Part shown: piece by piece, positions 24,788 through 32,959 of the stretch
Layout of the letters: each line of letters opens with the position of its first letter
How positions within the stretch are numbered: the first letter of the stretch is position 1
NCBI RefSeq assembly: GCF_037997115.1
Contig: NZ_CP150484.1
Span: 4,433,943 to 4,490,514 of the forward strand
Direction of reading: 5' to 3'
Source: Amycolatopsis coloradensis
Lineage (GTDB): Bacteria > Actinomycetota > Actinomycetes > Mycobacteriales > Pseudonocardiaceae
Length of the DNA stretch: 56,572 nt
Position numbers and translations under genes: made by a program
Notes under the pieces: generated by a model
Told to the model about the DNA's origin: nothing
Database searches by the model: none
Seen by the model: the letters and a program-made list of their open reading frames with translations, nothing else

Positions 24788-26374
24788 ATGGCGAGTGAGG
24801 CGGCTGCCACGCTGGCGGCACTTCTCACCGAGTACAAACAGCGGAGCGGGCTGAGCTACGAACAGCTCGGGCGCAAGGTGCATTCGAGCCGGTCGACCGT
24901 GCACCGCTACTGCACCGGGAGTAACGTTCCCACGACGTTCGCGCCGATCGAGGCGATCGCGACGGTGTGCGGCGCGAGCCGCGAGGATCTCGCGAAGCTG
25001 TACCGGGTGTGGGAGCGTGCGGACCTTGGCGAAACCCCCGTGTCCGAGCCGCCGGTCATCCGGGAAATCGACGTGGCGGAGCCCGCTCGCGGACGGCCGC
25101 TGACCCATATCGCGCTCGTCGTGGTCCTCGGAGCCGTCCTGCTCGCCGGAGGTGCCGTGGCGAACCCGCCGGACCGGCAGGCGCCGGTCACGGCACCCGC
25201 CGTCCAGGCGGCGATGTGGACGAGCGCGCCACGCACACTCGATCCGGAATTCGTCGGGGTGACGGCGAACTCCAACACCGGGCTGATGCCGACGTTCCGC
25301 GTCGGATCCGTCCGCTTGTGGAACACGCGCACCCGGTGGCAGAACCTGGAGCCCGCCCGCGGCAGCTATGACTGGAAGACGCTCGATCGGCTCGTGAACG
25401 GTGCCCGTGGTGCCGGTTTCCCGGTGACCCTGACCTTCGGCGGCACCCCGTCCTGGGCGAGCCCGAACAGCCCGAAATCCGTCTACACCGACGACTCCCG
25501 CACCGGCCCGCCCGACGACCTCGCCGACTGGGAACGTTTCGTGCGGGCCGTGGTCGAGCAGTATCGCGGCCGGATCGACGCCTACGAGCTGTGGGACATG
25601 GCCAATCATCAGGACTTCTTCTCCGGTTCGATGGCCGGACTGGTGGAAATGACGCGCAGGGGGAGCCAGGTGATCAAGTCCGCCGACCCCGCCGCCACCG
25701 TGGTCTGCCCGTCCATGGGCGAGCTCTGGGATCCCGCGGCGTTCGAGGGGTTCCGGCGGTTCGCCAAGCTCGGCGGCTACGACCATTGCGACGCCGCCGC
25801 GATGAAACTGGCTCCCCGCAACGACTCCGACCCACCGGAGACGATGCTGCCGCTGGCACAGGAGATCGAGAAGGTATTGCATGAAGCCGGCGCCGGCATC
25901 AGGTTGTGGAGCACCGGCTCTGCCTACGACGTGAACAGGCAGCGGCCCGTCGACGCCGATCGGGGTGCCCAGCACGCTGCCCGGTTCTTCCTTGCCGGCC
26001 TCTACGCGCAATACCGCCGCATGTACTTCTACAACTGGGGCAGCGCCAAGGTCCCCATCGTGCTGCAACCCGCAGGCGGTCCGCACACGAAGGCGGCGCG
26101 ACACGTGGAACGCCTGCACACCTGGTTGTCGGGCAGCCGGATCCATTCCTGCGCGCAGGGGCACGCGGCCGGACTACCCGATCACCTGTGGCAGTGCCGT
26201 TTCGATCAGGGTGGCAAAGCCTTCCTGATCTGGTGGACCATCGACCGGTCAGAGCGGATCCCGGCGGCCCAGGGCACCACGTCGGTCGAAGACCTCGACG
26301 GGACAGTCACGCCGGTGGAACCCGGCGCCGAGGTCACCGTCACCGGCAGCCCGGTCCTGCTGAAACTGGGCTGA
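24788..26374 (+). CDS. XRE helix-turn-helix protein fused to a membrane helix and glycosidase-like domain
   Basis: About 528 residues from ATG 24788; in-frame ATGs at 24764 and 24728 are alternatives. Residues 1-75 are an XRE-type helix-turn-helix (LTEYKQRSGLSYEQLGRKVH, SSRSTVHRYCTGSNVP). A single membrane helix follows near residues 110-128 (HIALVVVLGAVLLAGGAV). The remaining 390 residues resemble a GH39/GH5-like TIM barrel (RVGSVRLWNTRTRWQNLEPA, VTLTFGGTPSWASP, YELWDMANHQDFFSGS, MYFYNWGSAKVPIV). Where clan-A enzymes have the WNE acid motif, this has WDMANH, so catalysis is doubtful. The DNA-binding end would be inside and the sugar-binding end outside the membrane: a one-protein sensor is an attractive inference. 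Confidence 0.8.
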   Translation: MASEAAATLAALLTEYKQRSGLSYEQLGRKVHSSRSTVHRYCTGSNVPTTFAPIEAIATVCGASREDLAKLYRVWERADLGETPVSEPPVIREIDVAEPARGRPLTHIALVVVLGAVLLAGGAVANPPDRQAPVTAPAVQAAMWTSAPRTLDPEFVGVTANSNTGLMPTFRVGSVRLWNTRTRWQNLEPARGSYDWKTLDRLVNGARGAGFPVTLTFGGTPSWASPNSPKSVYTDDSRTGPPDDLADWERFVRAVVEQYRGRIDAYELWDMANHQDFFSGSMAGLVEMTRRGSQVIKSADPAATVVCPSMGELWDPAAFEGFRRFAKLGGYDHCDAAAMKLAPRNDSDPPETMLPLAQEIEKVLHEAGAGIRLWSTGSAYDVNRQRPVDADRGAQHAARFFLAGLYAQYRRMYFYNWGSAKVPIVLQPAGGPHTKAARHVERLHTWLSGSRIHSCAQGHAAGLPDHLWQCRFDQGGKAFLIWWTIDRSERIPAAQGTTSVEDLDGTVTPVEPGAEVTVTGSPVLLKLG

Positions 26375-26378
26375 GGCT

Positions 26379-26992
26379 TCAGCCGCTGTTCAAAGTGGAC
26401 ACGACCGCCGCCACGGTCACCGTGTTGAACACGAAGGCGATGGCCGCGTGGGTGGTCACCGTCCTGCGCATCTCCCGGGAGACGACGTCCACATCGGTCG
26501 TCCCGAACGTCGTCATCACGGACACCCGTCGTCGGCGTGGTAGGCGATCGCGAACGACACCAGGACACAGATCCACGCGACGACGACCAACGACACCGCG
26601 ACTCCCACGCGCGCGCTCGGTGGCAGGCTCTCGCCACCGAGCCCCGGCATCCACACCACCGCCACCGCCAGGGCGGCCGCCGCGATGGTGATCGACACCC
26701 CAGGCCCCGGGGCGGTCCCGAAGACGTACCGCTGCGCGAACGTGCCGCGGCTCTCCCGACGCGCCCAGTCCTGGATCTGCTCGGGGGTCGCCGTGCCGAA
26801 CGCGGCCACCGTCACGACGGGGTAGCCGACGAGATACGCGAGAAGGACCAGAACACCCGCGTCGACCATCGCGATCGACAGCACGTCCTCGCGGAACACA
26901 GCCGCCAACGCGGCGATGACCAGCGCGAACGCGACGCTCAAGCCGCTCCTGCGGCGCTCGGACAGCCAGCTCCGAGCCGATTGGCGAGACAG
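26379..26992 (-). pseudogene. DUF1345 membrane protein, frameshifted with internal deletion
   Basis: The first frame gives membrane helices (SVAFALVIAALAAVFRED, AGVLVLLAYLVGYPVVTVAA) and VVVAWICVLVSFAIAYHADD, stopping at 26516. The family's C-terminal part continues in another frame (MTTFGTTDVDVVSREMRRTV, THAAIAFVFNTVTVAAVVS) to 26379. About 30 residues between the two parts are missing. After a good AAAGGAG site (about 27000) the first codon at the right distance is CTG (26992), which suggests the original start codon may also be lost. Confidence 0.8.
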
Positions 26993-27028
26993 CGTGGTCT
27001 CCTTTCGCCGACGATCGGGCCAGTCTCG

Positions 27029-27050
27029 CACCGGAGTCCCGGCTCCGGTG
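27029..27050. promoter_or_regulatory. Inverted repeat upstream of the two-gene cassette
   Basis: CACCGGAG-TCCCGG-CTCCGGTG forms a perfect 8-bp dyad between the broken DUF1345 gene and the gene at 27147. It may be an operator or a short hairpin; nothing else indicates its role. Confidence 0.3.
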
Positions 27051-27146
27051 GGCCCCGATACTCCGTTCCAGGGATGTGACATTTCGTGGCAACCTGTCAG
27101 ACTTCGGGAGCGTCGAAGCAACACTTCCGGAGTACGAGGGGGACGA

Positions 27147-28370
27147 ATGGGGCAGGGGTTCTCGGTCGAGCCGGCCGCGGTGCGCGCGCTCGGAGACCTG
27201 GTCCTGCGGGCGGGCGCGGGCGCGGACACCTACCGGCAGTGGTTCGACCGGCTGGTCGGCGCCGGGGCCGGGTTCGACACCGAACGCGGTGAGGGTTTCC
27301 TTGCGGCCGCCTGGTCGAAACTGGACGAGTGGCAGCGCACGGCGCTGAGTCAGTCGCGATTCGCGGCCGATCTCGCCTCGGGCGGCGGGCACGAACTGCG
27401 GTGCGTCGCGCACTGGTACGGCGTGGTGGACGCCCGTGCGGCCGAGTTGCTGGACCGGCTCAACCCGGAGCCGGACGCCGCGCGGATCCCGGCGGACGAG
27501 GTGCGCGACCCGGCGGGGGCGGCGGCGTTCCGCGACGCCGTCCTGGTCGGTTACGGCGGACCCGACCCGGCGGCCATTTCCGACCCGACCTGGTGGCCGG
27601 TGAAGGCCGAGCAGGAGCGCGAGAAGCTTCTCGATCTCGGGGGATCGCTGGGCGATGTCGCCGAGGTGATCAAGATGCTCACCGGGTCCGACAAGGACTT
27701 CATCACCATGCTCGCCGACCTGCTCGTCGGCGACTGGACCGTGCTGCAGGAGCAGGCGGTGCTCTACCATGACGCCGCGACCGGGCTGGAGAACATCGCG
27801 GCCAACATCAACCAGGGCCGGTTCGGGATCCAGGGGGTGTGGGCCGGTGAGGCCGCCGACCGGGCGAAGAACTGGCTGGCCGATTACCGCGCCTGCGTGC
27901 TGCAGCTGGCCCAGTACTTCCATGGCGCGTGCCGGGCTATCCAGGCGCTGGCGAAGCTCGCGTACCACATGATGCAGGAGATCAGGCACGGCTACAGCTC
28001 GGCGATCGACATCGCGTTGCTGATCCTCACCAAGGGCAAGAAACTCGGGCTGGAGCGCGGGGTCCGGGTGGCGGAGGTGATCAGCGAAGCGCTGTCCGAG
28101 CTGGGACGCCGAGGCAAGCTCATCAACATCTTCAAGGACCCCGAGTTGCGCGACATCATCCACCTGGTGCTGTCGTTCAACGAAATCGTCGGGATCATCC
28201 AGACCTGGATCAGTGCCGCGCTGGGGCTGGCACACGCCTTCGCGGGCGAGAAGACGCTCGACGAACTACTGGAAGCCACCATCGCGATGGGCGAACCGCC
28301 GCAGTGGCCGCAAGACTACGAACACCGGGACGCCGAGTGCCCGGCCAAGAGCAGGCGGGTGCGGCTGTGA
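27147..28370 (+). CDS. Large helical protein, possibly a type VII secretion-related substrate
   Basis: 407 residues, ATG 27147 with GAGGGGG upstream. It has no signal peptide and is largely alpha-helical. The N-terminal 100 residues resemble ESX-associated helical proteins in style (FSVEPAAVRALGDLVLRAGA, ADTYRQWFDRLVG). A W-x-G occurs at GVWAGEAADRAKNWLADYRA. A stretch of amphipathic to hydrophobic helices spans roughly residues 270-380 (YSSAIDIALLILTKGKKLGL, IHLVLSFNEIVGIIQTWISA), and the C-terminus is charged. No catalytic domain is recognised. It overlaps the next gene by four bases, so the two are co-translated. The type VII link is an inference from helical pattern only. Confidence 0.6.
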   Translation: MGQGFSVEPAAVRALGDLVLRAGAGADTYRQWFDRLVGAGAGFDTERGEGFLAAAWSKLDEWQRTALSQSRFAADLASGGGHELRCVAHWYGVVDARAAELLDRLNPEPDAARIPADEVRDPAGAAAFRDAVLVGYGGPDPAAISDPTWWPVKAEQEREKLLDLGGSLGDVAEVIKMLTGSDKDFITMLADLLVGDWTVLQEQAVLYHDAATGLENIAANINQGRFGIQGVWAGEAADRAKNWLADYRACVLQLAQYFHGACRAIQALAKLAYHMMQEIRHGYSSAIDIALLILTKGKKLGLERGVRVAEVISEALSELGRRGKLINIFKDPELRDIIHLVLSFNEIVGIIQTWISAALGLAHAFAGEKTLDELLEATIAMGEPPQWPQDYEHRDAECPAKSRRVRL

Positions 28371-28789
28371 CGGGACACGAGCTCTTCGGCTCCGAGCAGG
28401 GCGAGCGGGCGCGGCAGACGGCCATGCGGCTGCTGGCGGCGACCGGCGGTGCCGCCGGGGACTTCGCGGGGGAGGTGCTCGCCGGGCGACGGCGGCCGCA
28501 CGAACTGCTGGCCCACGGCCCGGTACTGGACGAGTTCGTCCAGGAGGCGCGAGGCTGGTGGCAGGTCATCGACGCGCTGCCCGCCGAGGAACGTCAGCGG
28601 CTCGCCGGCGAAGCCTGGTCGTCCTTGGAGCGGCAGGTCGGCGAACTGGCCACTTTGGACGTCGACGACGCCGTCGCGGAGCTGGAAAAGCTGTCCGCGC
28701 CGGCGCAGGACCCGCCCGCGCGGAACCGTCGTCGCCGGGACGACGAAGACGACGACTGGTCCGAGAGGTCCTATCTGGAGCCGCTCTGA
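28367..28789 (+). CDS. Small helical partner protein of unknown function
   Basis: 140 residues from GTG 28367, overlapping the previous stop (GTGA). It is predicted to be helical (RARQTAMRLLAATGGAAGDF, RGWWQVIDALPAEERQRLAG, LERQVGELATLDVDDAVAEL) and ends in a basic-then-acidic tail (RNRRRRDDEDDDW). No family is recognised. Strict coupling to the 407-residue protein suggests a complex, perhaps substrate and chaperone or toxin and antidote; this is speculation. Its 3' end overlaps the convergent HxlR gene by 19 bp. Confidence 0.6.
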   Translation: MTGHELFGSEQGERARQTAMRLLAATGGAAGDFAGEVLAGRRRPHELLAHGPVLDEFVQEARGWWQVIDALPAEERQRLAGEAWSSLERQVGELATLDVDDAVAELEKLSAPAQDPPARNRRRRDDEDDDWSERSYLEPL

Positions 28790-29184
28790 GCCGGGGTGTC
28801 GTCCGCCATCGCGTTGGCCTCGGCGATCCGGGCCATATGCTCTTCGGCCCAGTTCCGGAGCGCCGCCAGCGGCACGTCGAGCGACAGGCCGAGGTCGGTC
28901 AGCCGGTAGTGCACGCGGGGCGGCACGGTGGGCTCCACCCGGCGGTCGACGAGGCCGTCACGGACCAGGCTGTGCAGGGTCACCGACAGCATTTTCTGGG
29001 ATACGCCGGGGATCCTGCGCCGTAGCTCGGCGAAACGCACCTCGTGCGGAGCCGCCTCCGCGAGGACCTTGACCGCCATCGACGTCCATTTCGTGCCGAT
29101 GCGGTCCAGCAGACGGCGGGTAGGGCACTCGGGGTCGAACAGATCGCCGCGCGGTGTCGTCGAGCGCGGCTGTCGGGAGGTCAC
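28771..29184 (-). CDS. HxlR family transcriptional regulator
   Basis: 137 residues with the single HxlR winged helix. It includes CPTRRLLDRIGTKWTSMAV (with the typical N-terminal Cys), VRFAELRRRIPGVSQKMLSV, LVRDGLVDRRVEPTVPPRVH and YRLTDLGLSLDVPL. HxlR proteins sense electrophiles or redox state, often through that Cys, and typically control a neighbouring detoxification gene. It is divergent from an alpha/beta hydrolase with a repeat-rich 98-bp promoter region between them, so it is the likely regulator of that hydrolase. The start is GTG 29184. Confidence 0.9.
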   Translation of the reverse strand: MTSRQPRSTTPRGDLFDPECPTRRLLDRIGTKWTSMAVKVLAEAAPHEVRFAELRRRIPGVSQKMLSVTLHSLVRDGLVDRRVEPTVPPRVHYRLTDLGLSLDVPLAALRNWAEEHMARIAEANAMADDTPAQSGSR

Positions 29185-29217
29185 CTGAAGCTCACCACCT
29201 GTGGGGAAAGTGCCGTC

Positions 29218-29267
29218 TTGGCGGCACGCCGGAAGTTACCTACGGTTTTCTGGTAACCAATGGTAAC
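29218..29267 (+). promoter_or_regulatory. Hydrolase promoter with three HxlR-type half sites
   Basis: TTGGCG (29218-29223) and TACGGT (29241-29246) are exactly 17 bp apart and form a good promoter. GTTACC (29235-29240) abuts the -10 element. GGTAAC follows at 29252-29257 and 29262-29267, so an inverted pair (11-bp spacing) and a direct pair one helical turn apart bracket the transcription start. This is the expected placement for a repressor operator; binding by the adjacent HxlR protein is inferred. Confidence 0.6.
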
Positions 29268-29282
29268 CACTACGGAGGCGAC

Positions 29283-30116
29283 GTGCCCCAGCTGCGACGG
29301 ATCGGCATCAACGGCATCGAGGTCAACATGACCATCGCGGGCAGTGGGCCCGCGGTCCTGCTGCTGCACGGCTTCCCGCATACCTGGCGGCTCTGGAGCG
29401 AGATCATCGGCCCGCTGGCCGAGCATCACCGGGTCATCACCCCGGATCTGCGTGGGCTCGGCGACAGCACCCGCGCCGTGGACGGCTATGACGCGAGCAC
29501 GCTGGCCACCGACGCCGAAGGCATCCTCGACGTCCTTGGCGAAACCGAGGCGGACGTCGTCGCCATCGACGCCGGCACGCCGGTCGCCTTCCTGCTCGCC
29601 CTGCGGCGGCCGGATCTGGTGCGGCGGCTCGTCGTGATGGAGTCGCTGGTGGGTTCGCTGCCCGGCGCCGAGGACTTCCTGGCGGGCGGCCCACCGTGGT
29701 GGTTCGGCTTCCACGCCGTTCCCGGTCTCGCGGAAAAGGTGCTGATCGGGCACGAGGCGGAGTACATCGGTTGGTTCCTCGCGGCGGGAACGCTCGGACG
29801 CGGTGTGCCGCCGGGGATCCGTGACGCCTTCGTCGACGCCTACGCCGGGCAGGACGCCCTGCGCTGCGCCTTCTCCTACTATCGCGCACTGCCGGTCACC
29901 GCCCGCCAGATCGGTGAAGCGGTGGCGGGCAGCAGGCTCACGATGCCCACGATGGCGATCGGTGCCCACCCGGTCGGTCGTGCGCTGGAACGGCAATTGC
30001 GTCCCGTCGCCGACGACCTGACCGGACACCTCATCGAGGACTGTGGCCACATCATCCCGCTGGACCGGCCCGCGGAACTGCTTCGCCTGCTGACCCCGTT
30101 CCTTGCCACCCCCTGA
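29283..30116 (+). CDS. Alpha/beta hydrolase, epoxide hydrolase/dehalogenase type
   Basis: 277 residues from GTG 29283 after GGAGG. The fold is shown by LLLHGFPHTWRLWSEII (oxyanion region), VITPDLRGLGDS and a nucleophile elbow AIDAGTPVAF with Asp96 in the nucleophile position. The C-terminal EDCGHIIPLDRP supplies the catalytic His. An Asp nucleophile is the hallmark of epoxide hydrolases and haloalkane dehalogenases rather than Ser esterases. The nearby HxlR regulator fits control by a reactive substrate. The natural substrate is not evident. Confidence 0.87.
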   Translation: MPQLRRIGINGIEVNMTIAGSGPAVLLLHGFPHTWRLWSEIIGPLAEHHRVITPDLRGLGDSTRAVDGYDASTLATDAEGILDVLGETEADVVAIDAGTPVAFLLALRRPDLVRRLVVMESLVGSLPGAEDFLAGGPPWWFGFHAVPGLAEKVLIGHEAEYIGWFLAAGTLGRGVPPGIRDAFVDAYAGQDALRCAFSYYRALPVTARQIGEAVAGSRLTMPTMAIGAHPVGRALERQLRPVADDLTGHLIEDCGHIIPLDRPAELLRLLTPFLATP

Positions 30117-30136
30117 GGCCCGGCACGATCAGGCAT

Positions 30137-30784
30137 ATGACGCGTGAGACAGAGGACGGTTCGGTGTACGGCACGATCTTCCGGCGACGGGACACCCGTG
30201 GCGAGTTCACCGGCGAGCCGATTCCGGAAGAGGTGCTGCGCCGAGTGCTGAGCGCGGCGCACGCCGCGCCGAGTGTGGGCCTGTCCCAGCCCTGGGATTT
30301 CGTCGTGGTGTCCGATATGGACCTTCGAAAGCGGTTTCGCGAGCACGTGCTGGCCGAACGCGAGGTGTTCGAAGACCGGTTGGACGTGGAGCGGGCCCGT
30401 GTCTTCGCGAACATCAAGATCGAGGGGATCGTCGAGTCCTCCGCCGGGATCGTGGTCGGCTACGACCCGGCACGCGGCGCGCCCGACGTGCTGGGGAGGC
30501 ACGCGATCGCCGACGCCGGTCTGTACTCGGTGTGCCTGGCCATTCAGAACCTTTGGCTGGCGGCTACCGCCGAGGGGCTCGGCGTCGGCTGGGTCAGCTT
30601 CTACCGCGAAGAGTTCCTGCGCGATTTGGTGGGATTCCCCGGAAACGTCCGTCCGGTGGCGTGGTTGTGCGTCGGCCCGGTGCGGGACCTGCCCACCGCC
30701 CCCGATCTGGAGCGGCACGGCTGGCGGGAACGTCTTCCACTCGACGCCGTGTTGCACTACGAACGGTACGTATCCGATGGATGA
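30137..30784 (+). CDS. bluB: 5,6-dimethylbenzimidazole synthase BluB
   Basis: 215 residues of the nitroreductase-like BluB family, with YGTIFRRRDTRGEFTGEPIP, LSAAHAAPSVGLSQPWDF, DAGLYSVCLAIQNLWLAATA, GVGWVSFYREEFL and WLCVGPVRDLP. BluB cleaves reduced FMN with oxygen to make 5,6-dimethylbenzimidazole, the lower ligand of cobalamin. No other cobalamin gene is in the window and no B12 riboswitch is visible upstream. The ATG at 30137 lies 20 bp after the hydrolase stop, so the two may share a transcript although the functions differ. Confidence 0.92.
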   Translation: MTRETEDGSVYGTIFRRRDTRGEFTGEPIPEEVLRRVLSAAHAAPSVGLSQPWDFVVVSDMDLRKRFREHVLAEREVFEDRLDVERARVFANIKIEGIVESSAGIVVGYDPARGAPDVLGRHAIADAGLYSVCLAIQNLWLAATAEGLGVGWVSFYREEFLRDLVGFPGNVRPVAWLCVGPVRDLPTAPDLERHGWRERLPLDAVLHYERYVSDG

Positions 30785-31280
30785 TCATCATTTCGGCAAG
30801 GACGGTCGCGCTGCCTGGGGCCGGCCGTCGACGAAAATCTGATGGTGCGGCTGCGCGGCGGTCGTGTACCGCGTGGGGGAGCACGTGCTGCGGGGTGGCC
30901 GGCCTGCGGCCGGACGCAGGAGAGCTGACGTCTTCTCGACCGTCCCGACCCACGACCAGGGCCGAAGGCTCCCTTTGTCGCATCAGACGCAGCGAAGGGG
31001 GCCTTCGCCCCGCCTGTCAACCTCGCCCAAGATCAACTTAAGCTACGTGACATTTAGGTCAGAGCCCCCTTTGTCACTCGCGACCCTCTTGGGAACCCGT
31101 GCAGATTGGTATCAATCAGACATTCAATCGCCATGAAGTGTCCCTTGTGGACGAATAGGGTGCGAAGGCCGCCCTCTGCCTCGAAACCGGCAAAGAAGGT
31201 CTACGCGGCAGAGGTCCTCGCGGTCGCGCAACGTTTGCCTTATCCCTCTATAGGCCCTGTATCTGTGGCGACCCAGTGGG
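30785..31280. other. Intergenic region between bluB and the MerR-HEAT gene
   Basis: No gene is supported in these 496 bp. It holds the hairpin at 30963-31007, then a stretch (31020-31160) that is clearly AT-richer than its surroundings. An inverted repeat CCTCTGCC/GGCAGAGG lies at 31173-31180 and 31207-31214 and might terminate the leftward MerR-HEAT transcript. The lower GC content and lack of coding signal suggest decayed or inserted DNA. Confidence 0.5.
30963..31007 (+). terminator. Hairpin of the recurring gene-end family
   Basis: Arms CGAAGGCTCCCTT (30963-30975) and AAGGGGGCCTTCG (30995-31007) pair with one G-T wobble around an 18-20 base loop containing GCATCAGACGC. It lies about 180 bp after the bluB stop and probably ends that transcript. 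Closely related hairpins lie at 48750-48792 and 55078-55122. Confidence 0.7.
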
Positions 31281-32279
31281 TCACCGGTCCCGGTCGGCGA
31301 GGGCGGAGGCGATCAGCGCGACAGCCGGATCGGGATCCCCGGCGAGCAGCTCCAGCATGCCGCCCGCCTTGGCCCCCGGAATCTCCGCCAGGGCCTGGAC
31401 CACGCGGATCCGGACCGCGGAATCCCCGGTGTGCGCCGCGAGCGCGTCGGCCAGGGCGGCCATGATCCGTTCCTCGGAGCCGGGAATCTCCATCAGCGCG
31501 CCGAGGACCTCCGCGGCTTCGACGTCGTTCGTGCCGTCGACCACCATGCCGACGAGGGTGGGGATGGCCGCGGTCGTGCCCCTCCCACCCAAGGCGAGCG
31601 CGGCGGGCCCGCGCACCCTCGCGTCGGAGTCCCCGAGCGCCTCCGTGAGCGCCTTGCCCGCTTCCTCGCCAGGGATCTCGGCGAGCGCCAGTACCGCGCG
31701 CTGCCGGACGCCCGCGTCCTCCGCGTGCAGTCCTGCCGCCACCTCGGCCACCCCGTCGCCGCCCGCCCTCGCGAGAGCCCAGCGCAGGGCTCCGGCGACG
31801 TTCGGGTCGGCCTCGGTCAGGATCGCGTCGGCGATCCGGTCGGCGGGAACCGGCATGTCTTCGGCCGGGCTCAGGGCGGCCTGCTGACGGCGCGCCGCGT
31901 GAGGCGAAGTGAGCCCTCGCAGGAGTTCCACGATACGAAGGGCGTCCTGCCAGTCCGAGGGCGCGGACGCGTCGACCGTACGCAGCCGCGCGAGCAGCTC
32001 CCGTTCCCGGTTCAACCGGTCCTCCGCCTGACGGATGAGATCGCCGACCAGCGTCGACGGAGTGAAGGTCGGATCCTCCAGCGCGCGCGAGATCTGGCGC
32101 AGGGACAACCCGAGTGAGCGCAGGCTCTCCACATGGAAGATCCTGCGGATGTCCTCGTCCTGGTACTCCCGGTAGCCGCCGACGGTGCGTCCCGTCGGCC
32201 GCACCAGCCCGAGGGAGTCGTAGTGGCGCAGCATCCGGGAGCTCACTCCCGAACGCCGCGCCACCTCGCCGATCAGCAC
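31281..32279 (-). CDS. MerR-type regulator fused to HEAT-like repeats
   Basis: 332 residues. Residues 1-70 are a MerR helix-turn-helix (LIGEVARRSGVSSRMLRHYD, LVRPTGRTVGGYREYQDEDI, LSLRQISRAL), followed by a dimerisation helix (LVGDLIRQAEDRLNRERELL). From about residue 150 to the end there are HEAT-like helical repeats (VRQRAVLALAEIPGEEAGKA, VRGPAALALGGRGTTAAIPT, VRIRVVQALAEIPGAKA). MerR activators usually carry a small-molecule pocket here; the helical repeats suggest protein binding instead. The start GTG overlaps the upstream HEAT gene by seven bases, so the two are translationally coupled. Confidence 0.87.
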   Translation of the reverse strand: MLIGEVARRSGVSSRMLRHYDSLGLVRPTGRTVGGYREYQDEDIRRIFHVESLRSLGLSLRQISRALEDPTFTPSTLVGDLIRQAEDRLNRERELLARLRTVDASAPSDWQDALRIVELLRGLTSPHAARRQQAALSPAEDMPVPADRIADAILTEADPNVAGALRWALARAGGDGVAEVAAGLHAEDAGVRQRAVLALAEIPGEEAGKALTEALGDSDARVRGPAALALGGRGTTAAIPTLVGMVVDGTNDVEAAEVLGALMEIPGSEERIMAALADALAAHTGDSAVRIRVVQALAEIPGAKAGGMLELLAGDPDPAVALIASALADRDR

Positions 32280-32938
32280 GCCGATCCTCCGGCCCCTTGC
32301 GGACCGAGCGCCATGATCCGTTTCGCCTCGTCCGCCGTTACGTCGAACCCCGCTTCCGGGTCGCGCAGGAGGCGTTCCGTGGCGAAGGCGTGCGCGCGCA
32401 CCGCGTCATCGCGGCTCTCCGATGCCTTCCGCAGGGCCGGCTCGCAGGCGTCCCCGAGCGCGACGAGCGCCCGGCTGAGGCTCAGCCGCCTGTTCCGGTC
32501 ACCACGGCCGAGCTCGATCGCCAGTTCCGCGGCCAGCCCGGCTCGTTCCCCCTCCGGCACGAGGATGACAGCCGCACGCCAGGCGCTTCGCGCCACCTCG
32601 TCGTCCGCGTCGTGCAACAGGGATGCGGTGATCGCGGGCCAGGCGGCGCGGTCCCCGATCTTCGACAGGGTGTGCAGCGCCTGGCTCCGTGCTTGCGCCC
32701 GCTCGGATCGAAGCTCCACCAGGAGCCGGGGCACCGTGCTCGACGGCGGGAGACGGGTCAGCGCCCAGGTGAGCATGTCGCGGACGAAGAAGTCGGGCTC
32801 GATCGCGCATCGCGCGACCAGGGCGTCGGTGAAGCGCGGGTCGGGCCGGGTGCCTGCGGCCATGGCGGCCTTGAGCCGCGTCGACGAGTCCTCGGCACCG
32901 AGAGCGTCGAGCAGCGGTGTGTCCGTGGTCGGGTTCAT
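32273..32938 (-). CDS. HEAT-repeat protein coupled to the MerR-HEAT regulator
   Basis: 221 residues from ATG 32938, eight bases after AGGAGG. It consists of helical repeats (LLDALGAEDSSTRLKAAMAA, FVRDMLTWALTRLPPSSTVP, RAQARSQALHTLSKIGDRAA, DDEVARSAWRAAVILVPEGE, SLSRALVALGDACEPALRKA). No catalytic motif is visible. It is the first gene of a two-gene operon whose second gene is a MerR regulator with matching repeats. The two proteins could heterodimerise through their HEAT surfaces, with this one acting as sensor or anti-activator. That model is inference. Confidence 0.8.
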   Translation of the reverse strand: MNPTTDTPLLDALGAEDSSTRLKAAMAAGTRPDPRFTDALVARCAIEPDFFVRDMLTWALTRLPPSSTVPRLLVELRSERAQARSQALHTLSKIGDRAAWPAITASLLHDADDEVARSAWRAAVILVPEGERAGLAAELAIELGRGDRNRRLSLSRALVALGDACEPALRKASESRDDAVRAHAFATERLLRDPEAGFDVTADEAKRIMALGPQGAGGSAC

Positions 32939-32959
32939 GGGAACCACCTCCTGCGCTTC

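Noticed and set aside
31110..31128. Similarity of ATCAATCAGACATTCAATC to a segment near 55240
   Set aside because: Two mismatches in 19 bases is expected by chance in a window of this size; both lie in AT-richer gaps, which raises the odds further.
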